Assembly (NCBI GenBank): GCA_023459495.1
Contig: JAEWTL010000013.1
Location: 248,001 to 312,000 of the forward strand
From: Bacillota bacterium
GTDB taxonomy: Bacteria > Bacillota > Clostridia > Christensenellales > SZUA-584
Length of the DNA: 64,000 nucleotides
Direction: 5' to 3'
The number at the start of each line of letters is the position of its first letter. Within the stretch, counting starts at the first letter, position 1. This document shows positions 36,690 through 44,171 of this stretch, in pieces. The notes below the pieces were generated by a model. It saw only the letters and a program-made list of their open reading frames with translations. It did no database searches and was not told the origin of the DNA. The position numbers and the translations under genes were made by a program.

Positions 36690-37199
36690 CTATCGTGAAA
36701 ATTGGTTGCGATATTCATCCTGCCCTGCGGAGCAGCCGCTTATTTCAAATCCGCAGTGTTTCAACGTCATCACGGAACCGGTGTTTTCCGGGTCCACTTT
36801 GGCAAAAACGCCTTGCACCGCTTCGTTCGCTTCCGCCCAGCGCACCAGTGCCGCAAGCGCTTCGGCCATATAGCCCCGCTGCCGGTGGTTCGGCGACATG
36901 CCGTAGCCCACCTCCGCAAAGCCGTCCGCGCCTATGCCCTTAAAGCCTGCAAAGCCGATTCCCTGCCCGCTTTCCCGCAGCACGATCAGCCAGTAGGTCA
37001 GCCATTCGTGGTGGTCCGCATCAACGCCCCGCATGCGCGCAATCTTCTTGCCGATTGCCAGGCGCACCGCGGCCGTCAGCGCGTCCGGGTCAAGGGGGAT
37101 ATCGCTTATGCCGCAGTTCAGCCGCTCCAGTTCATCCAGCGCCAACGGCGTAATCCACAGCCGCGCCGTATCCAGACGCAGCCTGCCTTCATAATTCAT
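36690..37199 (-). CDS. GNAT-family N-acetyltransferase (RimJ/RimL type)
   Basis: 169 residues with the GNAT acetyl-CoA loop YGMSPNHRQRGYMAEALAAL and the C-terminal beta-strand region GVFAKVDPENTGSVMTLKHC. RimJ/RimL-like family acetylating an amino group of a protein or small molecule; substrate unknown. It sits 12 bases upstream of dapL on the same strand. Confidence 0.85.
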   Translation of the reverse strand: MNYEGRLRLDTARLWITPLALDELERLNCGISDIPLDPDALTAAVRLAIGKKIARMRGVDADHHEWLTYWLIVLRESGQGIGFAGFKGIGADGFAEVGYGMSPNHRQRGYMAEALAALVRWAEANEAVQGVFAKVDPENTGSVMTLKHCGFEISGCSAGQDEYRNQFSR

Positions 37200-37211
37200 A
37201 TATGCGCACGC

Positions 37212-38060
37212 TCAGCTGAACGCTTTTTTAATCGCAGCCTTCATCGCGTCCACCGGGGCTTTCTGCCCCGTCCAGATCTCAAACCCGATCGCGCCTTGCT
37301 GTACAAGCATACCCTGCCCGGTGATGGTTTTAGCCGCGCCGCACCGCCGCGCCTCCTGTAGGAATGACGTATCAGGTGGGTTGGGGATCACGTCGCAGAC
37401 CACGAGGCCCTGTACTCTGGACATGTCCACATCCGGCAGGGAGGTGTCGGGATACAACCCGACCGACGTGGCATTGATGAGGATATCCGTGCCCGCCGGA
37501 ACCGTCGCAGTTCCCCGCCACGGTATGTACTCAGCCTTGCAGCTGGTGGCGCTGCCGATGCGCTCCGCAAGGCTGCGTCCGCGCGCTTCGTCGCGGTTGA
37601 TGATGGTGATGTGCTCCGCGCCCGCCAGTGCCGACTCCACCGAGATCGCCTGCGCCGCGCCGCCAGCGCCCAGCAGCGTAATGGAAGCGCCCGAAAGCTT
37701 TACGCCTTCTTCGATTGCCGCGTACACAAAGCCCTTGCCATCCGTATTGTAACCAATGAGCTTGCCGTTGTCATTTTTGACCGTGTTGACCGCGCCGATG
37801 AGCTGCGCGCTTTCGTCGATACCGTCGAGGTACGCCATGCAGGCGACCTTGTGCGGTATGGTTAAATTGATGCCTTTGAAATTCAGCGCACGCAAGGCGC
37901 GCATCGCGTCGCCCAAATCCTCGGGTTTGACCAACAGCGTGAGATAATGCCAGAAAAGCCCGGCGGCCTCGAACGCCGCGTCCTGTATGACCACAGTCGG
38001 GTTCTCATCCACAGGATACCCGAACACGCCGACCAGTTCCTGCCTGAAATTCTTACCCAT
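37212..38060 (-). CDS. aroE: shikimate dehydrogenase-like protein (AroE family, atypical substrate loop)
   Basis: 282 residues. Shared AroE features: INLTIPHK with the catalytic Lys, GAVNTVKND, YNTDGKGFV with the catalytic Asp, and the NADP loop LLGAGGAAQAI with NRDEARGRSL. The N-terminal shikimate-binding loop, normally GxPIxHSxSPxxHN, reads GYPVDENPTVVIQD, so both conserved serines are missing. It may be a divergent true AroE or an enzyme with another substrate (for example quinate or an aminated analogue). ATG 38060 follows GGAGGTG; the longer frame is rejected. Confidence 0.8.
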   Translation of the reverse strand: MGKNFRQELVGVFGYPVDENPTVVIQDAAFEAAGLFWHYLTLLVKPEDLGDAMRALRALNFKGINLTIPHKVACMAYLDGIDESAQLIGAVNTVKNDNGKLIGYNTDGKGFVYAAIEEGVKLSGASITLLGAGGAAQAISVESALAGAEHITIINRDEARGRSLAERIGSATSCKAEYIPWRGTATVPAGTDILINATSVGLYPDTSLPDVDMSRVQGLVVCDVIPNPPDTSFLQEARRCGAAKTITGQGMLVQQGAIGFEIWTGQKAPVDAMKAAIKKAFS

Positions 38061-38108
38061 GGCACACCTCCGGCAAAACGGCTGCGGCATTTGCCGCGCA
38101 AGTCCATT

Positions 38109-38627
38109 CTACCGTCCGCGCGGGCGCGCGTCAACCGCTTCGCGCCCGTCCATGCCTCGCGGCAGTACAACCGTCTGTCCGGGCTTTACATCCATGGGGC
38201 GCACGCCGGGATTCAGGCCGCAGAATGTGGAGATATCCACTTTCAAGCGGCGCAGTACGTCGAACAGCCGCTCTCCGGGCAGCAGCGTATACGTTCCCGC
38301 CTCGCTGCGTGTCGCCGGAATCACGATCACCTGCCCCGCCACATAATAGCCGGGGTTGAGATACGGGTTGGCTTCCAGCAGGCGCTTCATCGGCACACCT
38401 GCCCGCTCCGCCACGCGGCGCAGTGTATCGCCCCGCCGTAGCGCGTAGAAAGCGCCCTTGAGGCACACGCCTGCCGGGCAGGAAATCTTCACCGTGTGGC
38501 CCGGCACAAGCTCCCCCGCCTGCGCGCGCACCGTCTGTTCGGGTAAGCCAAAGCGGCGCGCCAGAGACGCGTGCGTATCGTTGTTTTGCACAATGTAATC
38601 AAAAGAAGGGTAGAAATCCGCCATCAT
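38109..38627 (-). CDS. triple LysM-domain protein
   Basis: About 172 residues containing three LysM-like units: YIVQNNDTHASLARRFG, YALRRGDTLRRVAERAG with NPYLNPGYYVAGQVIVIP, and YTLLPGERLFDVLRRLK with NPGVRPMDVKPGQTVVLP. LysM binds N-acetylglucosamine glycans in peptidoglycan or spore coats. There is no signal peptide, as in SafA/spore-coat LysM proteins made in the mother cell. ATG at 38627 follows GAGGCGG; a start at 38657 is possible. Confidence 0.8.
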   Translation of the reverse strand: MMADFYPSFDYIVQNNDTHASLARRFGLPEQTVRAQAGELVPGHTVKISCPAGVCLKGAFYALRRGDTLRRVAERAGVPMKRLLEANPYLNPGYYVAGQVIVIPATRSEAGTYTLLPGERLFDVLRRLKVDISTFCGLNPGVRPMDVKPGQTVVLPRGMDGREAVDARPRGR

Positions 38628-38728
38628 GACCGCCTCGTTGGAATGGTATTGCTCCATTCTTGATCACTTTAATCGCCGGAGCAATATATCCTTATGGCGC
38701 GGCCATGCTTTTCATGCCGGGACTATGC

Positions 38729-39685
38729 CTACAGCACCATGTCCAGCAGCATCACCGTAGCGGGAACGGAGACGATGGAGAACAGAAAGCTCGCCACCAG
38801 AAACTGATTGGTGATCTCCGTATTGCCATTCTCCCGCTCAACGAGGATCGGCACGGAACTGAGCGGCGGCGCGGCTGCGGACAACACGAGGATGAGCGCG
38901 GCGCTATAGTCCGGTCGGATCAGATATACGATGCCGATCATGATCAGCGGAAATACAAGGTTCTTGATCGCGACGAATTTGATTACCTGCCCGAAGTAGA
39001 ACCTGCCTGACCGTTTCAGGTCCAGATAAACGTATCCGCCGAGCAGCACCATGATGAGCGGAAACGCCATGCCGCCAATATAACTTGTAATGGCCAGCAC
39101 TGCGGCAGGGATGAACTTGTCCACACCGGCCAGCACGATAACCAGCGCAAGCACTGTGACGATTACGAGCGGGTTGAATATCTTCCGGATGTCCAAAGTA
39201 AGCTTGAGCGGTTTTGCGATTTCGCGCTTATCCCGAAAAAAGAATTTGTAGATGCTGAAGTAGTACATCGTGGCGAGCATCGTGAATAAAAACAGGTCCG
39301 CGATATAGGGCGAATCGCTGCCGAAGATGCCGATGATGATGGCAAGCGGAAAGAACGTGGGGTTGTACAGGTACAGCGATGCGACTGCCTCGCGCCGGGT
39401 GTCCTTTTTAAACAGCAGCCCGAACAGCAGCGACATCGCAAGCGTCACGGCGGCAAAACCGATCCACCAGAGCGGCAGGCCCCACCAGTCGGGTGAAGCC
39501 ACGGGGTCAAACTTCTCCACCAGATTGGTGAAAATGAACAGCGGCAAGGCAACCTCGATCGCCAGCTTGGAGATGTGCTTCAGCACCTCGCCGGGGACGA
39601 TCTTCTTTGCGACCACAAAAAAGCCAATGGCACCGATGCCGAGGAGAATGAATACCGCCCACGCGGACGCAACGATCGCTTGCAT
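38729..39685 (-). CDS. AEC family permease (second copy)
   Basis: 318 residues, ten hydrophobic segments, with AEC features ISKLAIEVALPLFIFTNLVE and a final LSAAAPPLSSVPILVE loop. It is distant from the permease at 15952. Start chosen at ATG 39685 (MQAIVASAW) behind GGAG; the frame extends to 39718. Substrate unknown, probably an organic acid. Confidence 0.85.
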   Translation of the reverse strand: MQAIVASAWAVFILLGIGAIGFFVVAKKIVPGEVLKHISKLAIEVALPLFIFTNLVEKFDPVASPDWWGLPLWWIGFAAVTLAMSLLFGLLFKKDTRREAVASLYLYNPTFFPLAIIIGIFGSDSPYIADLFLFTMLATMYYFSIYKFFFRDKREIAKPLKLTLDIRKIFNPLVIVTVLALVIVLAGVDKFIPAAVLAITSYIGGMAFPLIMVLLGGYVYLDLKRSGRFYFGQVIKFVAIKNLVFPLIMIGIVYLIRPDYSAALILVLSAAAPPLSSVPILVERENGNTEITNQFLVASFLFSIVSVPATVMLLDMVL

Positions 39686-39784
39686 ACTACTCCAGCCTTT
39701 GCCGCAGGGGCGGCGCAATTTTCCTGATTGTATTATGAGCGATGCCGGATTGTCAATTGAAAACGGGCGATTTCATCCGGACCG

Positions 39785-40915
39785 TCAGGCGGTTCCGCGC
39801 GACCGGTCCTCGATCAGTGAGATGAGCGGGTACATGTCATTGTACTGCTTCTGCAGGAACATCCGGCTGCCTTGGGCAAACAACGCCTCAGCCGCCCGGT
39901 CCGCCGCGGCAAGCGAGAGCCGCTCGTGAGCGCACAGTACAGGCGATATGCCGCTAATGCTCCCTGTGGCCTGCTTATTGAGGCACCCGCAGTGGTGGTT
40001 GCACCGGGCTTTGATGGCGCAGCCCTCGCACATGCCGTTTGTGCTCTCCGATATTTCGTACAGTACGCGCCGCAGGGCCTCGTCGACTCCGGAAAACACA
40101 TCGCCCAAACGGTACTGCTCTTCCCCCACAAACTGCACGCAGGGATACAGGCCCCCGTCCGTATCGACCGAAAGCTGGCGGATACCGAGCTGGCAGCGCT
40201 CCCGGCAGTAGCCCTCGCCGTCGATATGCGAGCGCATCTTGACCTCAAACGGCGAGAAATAGAACTTCTTCTCCTCCAGCGTCCAGCGCACGTACATCTC
40301 GGCTATACGGCCAAACTGGCGCTCCAGCCCTTCCATGTGCGCATCGGTCCAGCCCGCGTCCGGCTCGTAGTTCAGCGAGCATATATAATATTGGAAGCCA
40401 AGGTCATGCAGCTTCTGCACGCCATCGGCATATTGCCACACTGTGTCGGGGTTGACCACCATCATCGCACACGCGTAGGGCTGGTATTTCAGCAGGCGTT
40501 TCGCAGCTTCCTCCACTGCGGTATAGGTATTTTTGCCGTCCGTTGTGCGTCGGTGCGCGTCGTGTGCAGCAGCTATTCCGTCGATGCTGAGTGCCACCAT
40601 CACGCGGTTTTCGCTGCACCAGCGCAAGAAAGCGTCGTCCAGCAGCATGCCGTTGGTTGTGATCTTGAAGTGAAAATGACAGCCCGCATCGGCCTCCGCT
40701 TTTCGCCCATAGGCCACCGTGTCCATGATCAGCTGCTTTTTGAGCAGCGGTTCCCCGCCAAAGAACGAGATGCCCACGTCCCCGCTGCCCTGTGCCGCCC
40801 GGTCGATGACGGCCCGTGCAGTATCGGCCGTCATGTGTTTGGGCTGCTGCTTATGGACATAACAGTAGCGGCAGGCAAGGTTGCAGCCGTTCGTGATGTG
40901 CAGCGTATAATGCAT
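39785..40915 (-). CDS. radical SAM/SPASM peptide-maturase-like enzyme
   Basis: 376 residues starting MHYTLHITNGCNLACRYC, with the radical SAM cysteines at 11, 15 and 18, then FFGGEPLLKK. The C-terminal SPASM region holds CRERCQLGIRQLSVD, YPCVQF, and CEGCAIKARCNHHCGC for auxiliary clusters. This layout is that of RiPP maturases and anaerobic sulfatase-maturase-like enzymes. Its ATG shares one base with the stop of the upstream lipoprotein-like gene (TGATG), so the two are coupled and a substrate/enzyme or functional pairing is inferred. No sulfatase gene is nearby. An upstream extension of the open frame is out of register with the coupled gene and is rejected. Confidence 0.85.
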   Translation of the reverse strand: MHYTLHITNGCNLACRYCYVHKQQPKHMTADTARAVIDRAAQGSGDVGISFFGGEPLLKKQLIMDTVAYGRKAEADAGCHFHFKITTNGMLLDDAFLRWCSENRVMVALSIDGIAAAHDAHRRTTDGKNTYTAVEEAAKRLLKYQPYACAMMVVNPDTVWQYADGVQKLHDLGFQYYICSLNYEPDAGWTDAHMEGLERQFGRIAEMYVRWTLEEKKFYFSPFEVKMRSHIDGEGYCRERCQLGIRQLSVDTDGGLYPCVQFVGEEQYRLGDVFSGVDEALRRVLYEISESTNGMCEGCAIKARCNHHCGCLNKQATGSISGISPVLCAHERLSLAAADRAAEALFAQGSRMFLQKQYNDMYPLISLIEDRSRGTA

Positions 40916-41814
40916 CAGATAATCCCCTGTGCCTGCAGCCATTCGCAGAAGTCCCGCACCTGCGCAGACAGCTGCTCCACCGAGAGAGTGCGGGCCTGTT
41001 GCTCCGCGTTTTCCCAATCCTCGCCGTTTTCGTCCGGGGCGGTCTCGCACGGGTCGTACAGTACACCCACGGTAACGCCGGTAAAATTCGTGTCCGCCGC
41101 TTCCTCCAGCCCTTCGGAGAGCTGCGCGGCGGCATCCTGCGTCGCATAGGTCTCCACCGATACACCAACGCCGGTTTCCTCGTGCCACGCCTTCACATCC
41201 TCCACCGACACGAATTCGATGGCCACGCCGTGCGCCTCATCAGTGAAATCCAGCGCAAGCGGTCCGCGCTCATGCGGTTCCGCGGCATTGTCCGACTCAT
41301 AGATGTTGGTGACGGGCTGCAGCACGTTTTCCAGCTCCGGCGCTCCCTGCGAGGTAAAGCTGAGGCCATACTCCTTGGCAACGTTGTTGATAACAGCAAG
41401 TGCTTCGTCTTCTGAAAGAAATGCAGGCGGTGCGACCATCACGCAGCCAAACGCCCCGAGGCCATCTCCGTGTACAAACAGCGGCGCGACATTGATCGTG
41501 GGCGACATGGCCTCGCCCATAAGGATATCGCTGATGACAGGCGACTGCGACACGGACGCCTCTGTTGTAAACGCGGCAGAGATCTCCGCACCCCCTGGAG
41601 CTGCGTCGGTCGCTGTCAACCTGTCGGTCGCTACCGAACCATCGCAAGCCGCTAGGCCGGTCAGCGACATCGCCGCGAGCGCACCCAATGCGATTTTTGC
41701 TGCCGGGCTCTTCGCCCAGCGCAACGGGATGCAGACCTTAATCCGTTCCGGCGCGACCTCTTCCTTGCGCGGATACTGCGGAACCTGCACATCTTTGACT
41801 GGCTTTATATCCAT
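40915..41814 (-). CDS. lipoprotein-like precursor coupled to radical SAM enzyme
   Basis: 299 residues. The N-terminal 38 residues are basic and proline-rich (MDIKPVKDVQVPQYPRKEE), then a hydrophobic helix and a lipobox-like LTGLAAC (Cys57). The rest is acidic and secreted in prediction, with five or fewer Cys (FGCVMV, DPCETA, FCEWL). No family recognised. The long N-terminal leader before the export signal is unusual for a lipoprotein and could be a recognition region for the downstream radical SAM enzyme. Start ATG 41814 behind GGAGGG. It could instead be an unrelated envelope protein. Confidence 0.7.
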   Translation of the reverse strand: MDIKPVKDVQVPQYPRKEEVAPERIKVCIPLRWAKSPAAKIALGALAAMSLTGLAACDGSVATDRLTATDAAPGGAEISAAFTTEASVSQSPVISDILMGEAMSPTINVAPLFVHGDGLGAFGCVMVAPPAFLSEDEALAVINNVAKEYGLSFTSQGAPELENVLQPVTNIYESDNAAEPHERGPLALDFTDEAHGVAIEFVSVEDVKAWHEETGVGVSVETYATQDAAAQLSEGLEEAADTNFTGVTVGVLYDPCETAPDENGEDWENAEQQARTLSVEQLSAQVRDFCEWLQAQGII

Positions 41815-41923
41815 AACCGGCCCTCCACAAGAGGTATTATCCGGTAAGACGATATACAGCCGGTTCTAGTTCCATCATCCAAAAGCGGAAAAACAAATGC
41901 AATTCCATACAATAATATGCTGA

Positions 41924-42460
41924 TCAGCGCTTATCCATCTTGAATATAGCCGCAAACGTGCCGTCGTCATATTCCGCAGCGTATTTTTTCAGGATACTGG
42001 CGTTAATGAAAAAGAGCGAGCTGCAGAAAAAAAACAACGCTCCGCTCACTCCAAACAGGCCATTCAAAGAAGAGGCCAGCGCAACCTGCGATGCCCCAAG
42101 CCCCATATAGCATGCTCCCAGGGCCAGATAAGAGTTGTATTTGACCATCAGCATTCTGTACTTGTCATACGGGTTGGCAAAGACCTGCATGTCCCCTTCG
42201 CGCTGATCCTTTCTGAACAGCACCCACGAGGAGGTACTACATACCATCTCTATACTCTTATCTGTAATCTGTGCGATGATACCATCCAGTTCCTTTTTGC
42301 TTTTTTCGAAATAAACGTATTCATAGGCATACCGGTTTTCGCTCTCCTCAAAGATGTACCGGATACCGTTCGTTTTCACCAGCCTCCACCCGACCTGCTC
42401 CGCCAGCCACTCCTGTTCCTTCCGTATATTGAAGAACATCTTAATCACTTTTCTCATCAT
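41924..42460 (-). CDS. DUF2812 family membrane protein
   Basis: 178 residues. The N-terminal soluble DUF2812 region contains FFNIRKEQEWLAEQVGWRLV and YIFEESENRYAYEYVYF; two hydrophobic helices follow (YLALGACYMGLGASQVALA; LFGVSGALFFFCSSLFFINA). Many members sit next to PadR-type regulators, but none is visible here. The ribosome site is weak, so the start is uncertain. Function unknown. Confidence 0.75.
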   Translation of the reverse strand: MMRKVIKMFFNIRKEQEWLAEQVGWRLVKTNGIRYIFEESENRYAYEYVYFEKSKKELDGIIAQITDKSIEMVCSTSSWVLFRKDQREGDMQVFANPYDKYRMLMVKYNSYLALGACYMGLGASQVALASSLNGLFGVSGALFFFCSSLFFINASILKKYAAEYDDGTFAAIFKMDKR

Positions 42461-42504
42461 AAACCCGCTTTATCTTTTTTCTTTGATTATAACCGATACG
42501 ATAT

Positions 42505-42593
42505 AAAAAGGCGAGCCAAAAGGGCTCGCCGTAAACAGGACGCAGGAAATTATGCTGCGCCTGATGGGGGAACGGAACAAGTCCGTTCCAATG
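42505..42593 (-). ncRNA. candidate small RNA (about 90 nt) with own promoter and terminator
   Basis: On the minus strand the RNA would start near 42593. It contains hairpin 1 (GGAACGGA / TCCGTTCC, 42589-42569), hairpin 2 (CAGGCGCAG / CTGCG-T-CCTG, 42563-42536) and a terminator GGCGAGCC / GGCTCGCC (42530-42510) followed by TTTTT. No open frame of note is inside. A perfect-spacing promoter precedes it. It does not match a family I know. Confidence 0.6.
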
Positions 42594-42599
42594 AAGCTT

Positions 42600-42628
42600 A
42601 TTGTATTGCATCACCGCCGGGAAAGCAA
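42600..42628 (-). promoter_or_regulatory. promoter of the candidate small RNA
   Basis: Minus strand TTGCTT (42628-42623), 17-base spacer, TACAAT (42605-42600). It lies downstream of the rpsI terminator, so it is not the ribosomal protein promoter. Confidence 0.65.
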
Positions 42629-42680
42629 GAGGCGTTTCGCAGTTTGCCGCTAAAATTACCCGTTGTCAATCTGTAAAAAT

Positions 42681-42704
42681 AAAAAACGCCCGAAGGCGTT
42701 TTTT
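42681..42704 (-). terminator. intrinsic terminator of rplM-rpsI
   Basis: AAAAAACGCC-TTCG-GGCGTTTTTT on the minus strand, five bases after the rpsI stop, with a UUCG tetraloop. Confidence 0.9.
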
Positions 42705-42708
42705 GAAA

Positions 42709-43101
42709 TTATCTCTTGCTGAACTGCGGCGCACGGCGGGCAGCCTTGAGGCCGTACTTCTTTCTTTCCTTCATACGCGAATCGCGTGTGAGGAAACCCG
42801 CTTTCTTGAGCGCTCCGCGGAGCTCGGGCTCGGATTTGATCAGCGCGCGGGCGATACCGTGACGGATCGCGCCAGCCTGACCGGTGAAACCGCCGCCTTG
42901 CACGTTGACGGAAACGTCATAACGCGCAAGCGATTCGGTCAACACGAGCGGAGACTTCACAAGCATCCGCAGCGTTTCATATCCGAAATAGTCGTCAATC
43001 GACTTTTTGTTGATCTGCATTTTACCGTCGCCGGGTGCGAGGATGACGCGCGCTACAGAGCACTTTCTTCTTCCCGTACCCAAATACTGTACCTTTGCCA
43101 T
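42709..43101 (-). CDS. rpsI: 30S ribosomal protein S9
   Basis: 130 residues, full length. Starts AKVQYLGTGRRKCSVARV and ends in the conserved basic tail KKYGLKAARRAPQFSKR, which reaches the P-site tRNA. It follows rplM by nine bases, the usual order. Confidence 0.98.
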   Translation of the reverse strand: MAKVQYLGTGRRKCSVARVILAPGDGKMQINKKSIDDYFGYETLRMLVKSPLVLTESLARYDVSVNVQGGGFTGQAGAIRHGIARALIKSEPELRGALKKAGFLTRDSRMKERKKYGLKAARRAPQFSKR

Positions 43102-43110
43102 ATTTCCTCC

Positions 43111-43545
43111 TTAGCCTTCCAGCTTGAGCGGCTCGGGCTTCTGCGCCTCGTGGCCGTGCTCCGCGCCCTGGTAAACACGCAGCTTCGTCAGCATCTGCCG
43201 GCCGAGCTTGCTCTTGGGCAGCATGCGGCGGATTGCTTCCGTCATTGCAAATTCCGGCTTGGTCTGCATCAGGTGTTCATACTTGGTCTCAGTGAGACTT
43301 CCGGTATAACCCGAGTGATGATAATAAATCTTCTGCTGCAGCTTGTTGCCAGTAAATACGGCTTTGTCAGCATTAATAATGATGACATAGTCTCCCGTAT
43401 CCACGTTCGGCGTAAACTCCGGCTTGTTCTTTCCTCTGAGAATGGACGCAACCTGACTCGCCACACGACCGAAAACCAAGCCTTCGGCGTCAACGAGATA
43501 CCATTTGCGTTCAAAGGAGCCGGGCTTTGCCATATATGATTTCAT
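43111..43545 (-). CDS. rplM: 50S ribosomal protein L13
   Basis: 144 residues with the L13 signatures WYLVDAEGLVFGRVASQVA, GDYVIIINADKAVFTG and RRMLPKSKLGRQMLTKLRVY. AGGAGG precedes the ATG at 43545. First gene of the rplM-rpsI operon. Confidence 0.98.
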   Translation of the reverse strand: MKSYMAKPGSFERKWYLVDAEGLVFGRVASQVASILRGKNKPEFTPNVDTGDYVIIINADKAVFTGNKLQQKIYYHHSGYTGSLTETKYEHLMQTKPEFAMTEAIRRMLPKSKLGRQMLTKLRVYQGAEHGHEAQKPEPLKLEG

Positions 43546-43624
43546 CAGGCCGTCCTCCTATGTGATAACGCACATTTATTATGCGCGACCTTGCCGAACG
43601 GGGCTAGTGAACAGCAAAGACGCA
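43546..43624 (-). promoter_or_regulatory. rplM 5' leader with hairpin before the ribosome site
   Basis: About 80 transcribed bases. The hairpin CGCGCAT-AATAA-ATGTGCG (43587-43569, one G-U pair) ends just before the AGGAGG. L13 leaders that bind L13 for feedback control are known in Firmicutes; this one is a candidate only. Confidence 0.4.
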
Positions 43625-43630
43625 GACTAT

Positions 43631-43659
43631 ATTTTATCGATTTGGACCGGTCGTGTCAA
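43631..43659 (-). promoter_or_regulatory. promoter of rplM-rpsI
   Basis: Minus strand TTGACA (43659-43654), 17-base spacer, TAAAAT (43636-43631). The region 43660-43930 is AT-rich and shows no gene; a plus-strand TATAAT at 43917-43922 probably serves the riboswitch transcript. Confidence 0.8.
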
Positions 43660-43937
43660 GGATTTTTATCGAATATTCCTGCAGATTCTCAAGGCTGGCC
43701 CATGTTTTGCCGGAGTCTCTGTTTTCGTCATGTTTCATTGCCTATACGACACTTAGTATGTCGTTATTTGTCGCTTTGTGCATATTTGTTAAATCCGTGA
43801 AAAATATATCACTTTTAGGTTGACTTTGCTTTTTCATTGATATAACATACATTTAAAGCATTATATTTACTATTTTGGTATACATAATATCGTCCCAATT
43901 ATGAGGACATGCAAAATATAATAGATAATATTTCAGA

Positions 43938-44038
43938 GAAAAGCAACCCCTTGCGAAAGCACGGGGGCGCAAAGCCGGAAATCTAACGGGGGTATAACAA
44001 AATACTGAGGGGTCAGCGCAAGGGACAGCATTGTTTTC
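43938..44038 (+). promoter_or_regulatory. cyclic-di-GMP-type (GEMM-I) riboswitch candidate
   Basis: CCCC-TT-GCGAAAGC-AC-GGGG (43947-43966) forms the GNRA-capped P2 stem, followed by the conserved GGCGCAAAGCC (43966-43976). A CTAACGGGGG segment and CTGAGGGGTCAG hairpin (44005-44016) stand where the second stem lies. GAAAAGCAA and TTGTTTTC can close the base. GGGGGTATAACA (43988-43999) can instead pair with TGTTATATCCC (44074-44084), giving a switch. Ligand identity (c-di-GMP or cGAMP) is inferred; the second stem is weaker than the consensus. Confidence 0.6.
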
Positions 44039-44096
44039 TTATCGCTGGTGCTTTCTTGGTTTCCCCCGTATTCTGTTATATCCCTTATGATGGTTC

Positions 44097-44130
44097 AGCC
44101 GCCTCAAAATTTTTGAGTGCGGCTTTTTAT
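44097..44130 (+). terminator. terminator of the riboswitch leader
   Basis: AGCCGC-CTCAAAA / TTTTGAG-T-GCGGCT then TTTTTATTTATT, 42 bases before the first gene. It is the likely expression platform. Confidence 0.8.
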
Positions 44131-44171
44131 TTATTCTAAAGGAAGACACACCGGAAAGGAAGGATGACGGG

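Noticed and set aside
35427..36698. A 423-residue open frame on the plus strand
   Set aside because: It is the antisense of dapL, with no recognisable protein family and no ribosome site.
39872..41149. A 425-residue open frame on the plus strand
   Set aside because: It is antisense to the radical SAM and lipoprotein genes; composition is typical of a shadow frame.
42601..43539. A 312-residue open frame on the plus strand
   Set aside because: It runs opposite rpsI and rplM, which are certain.
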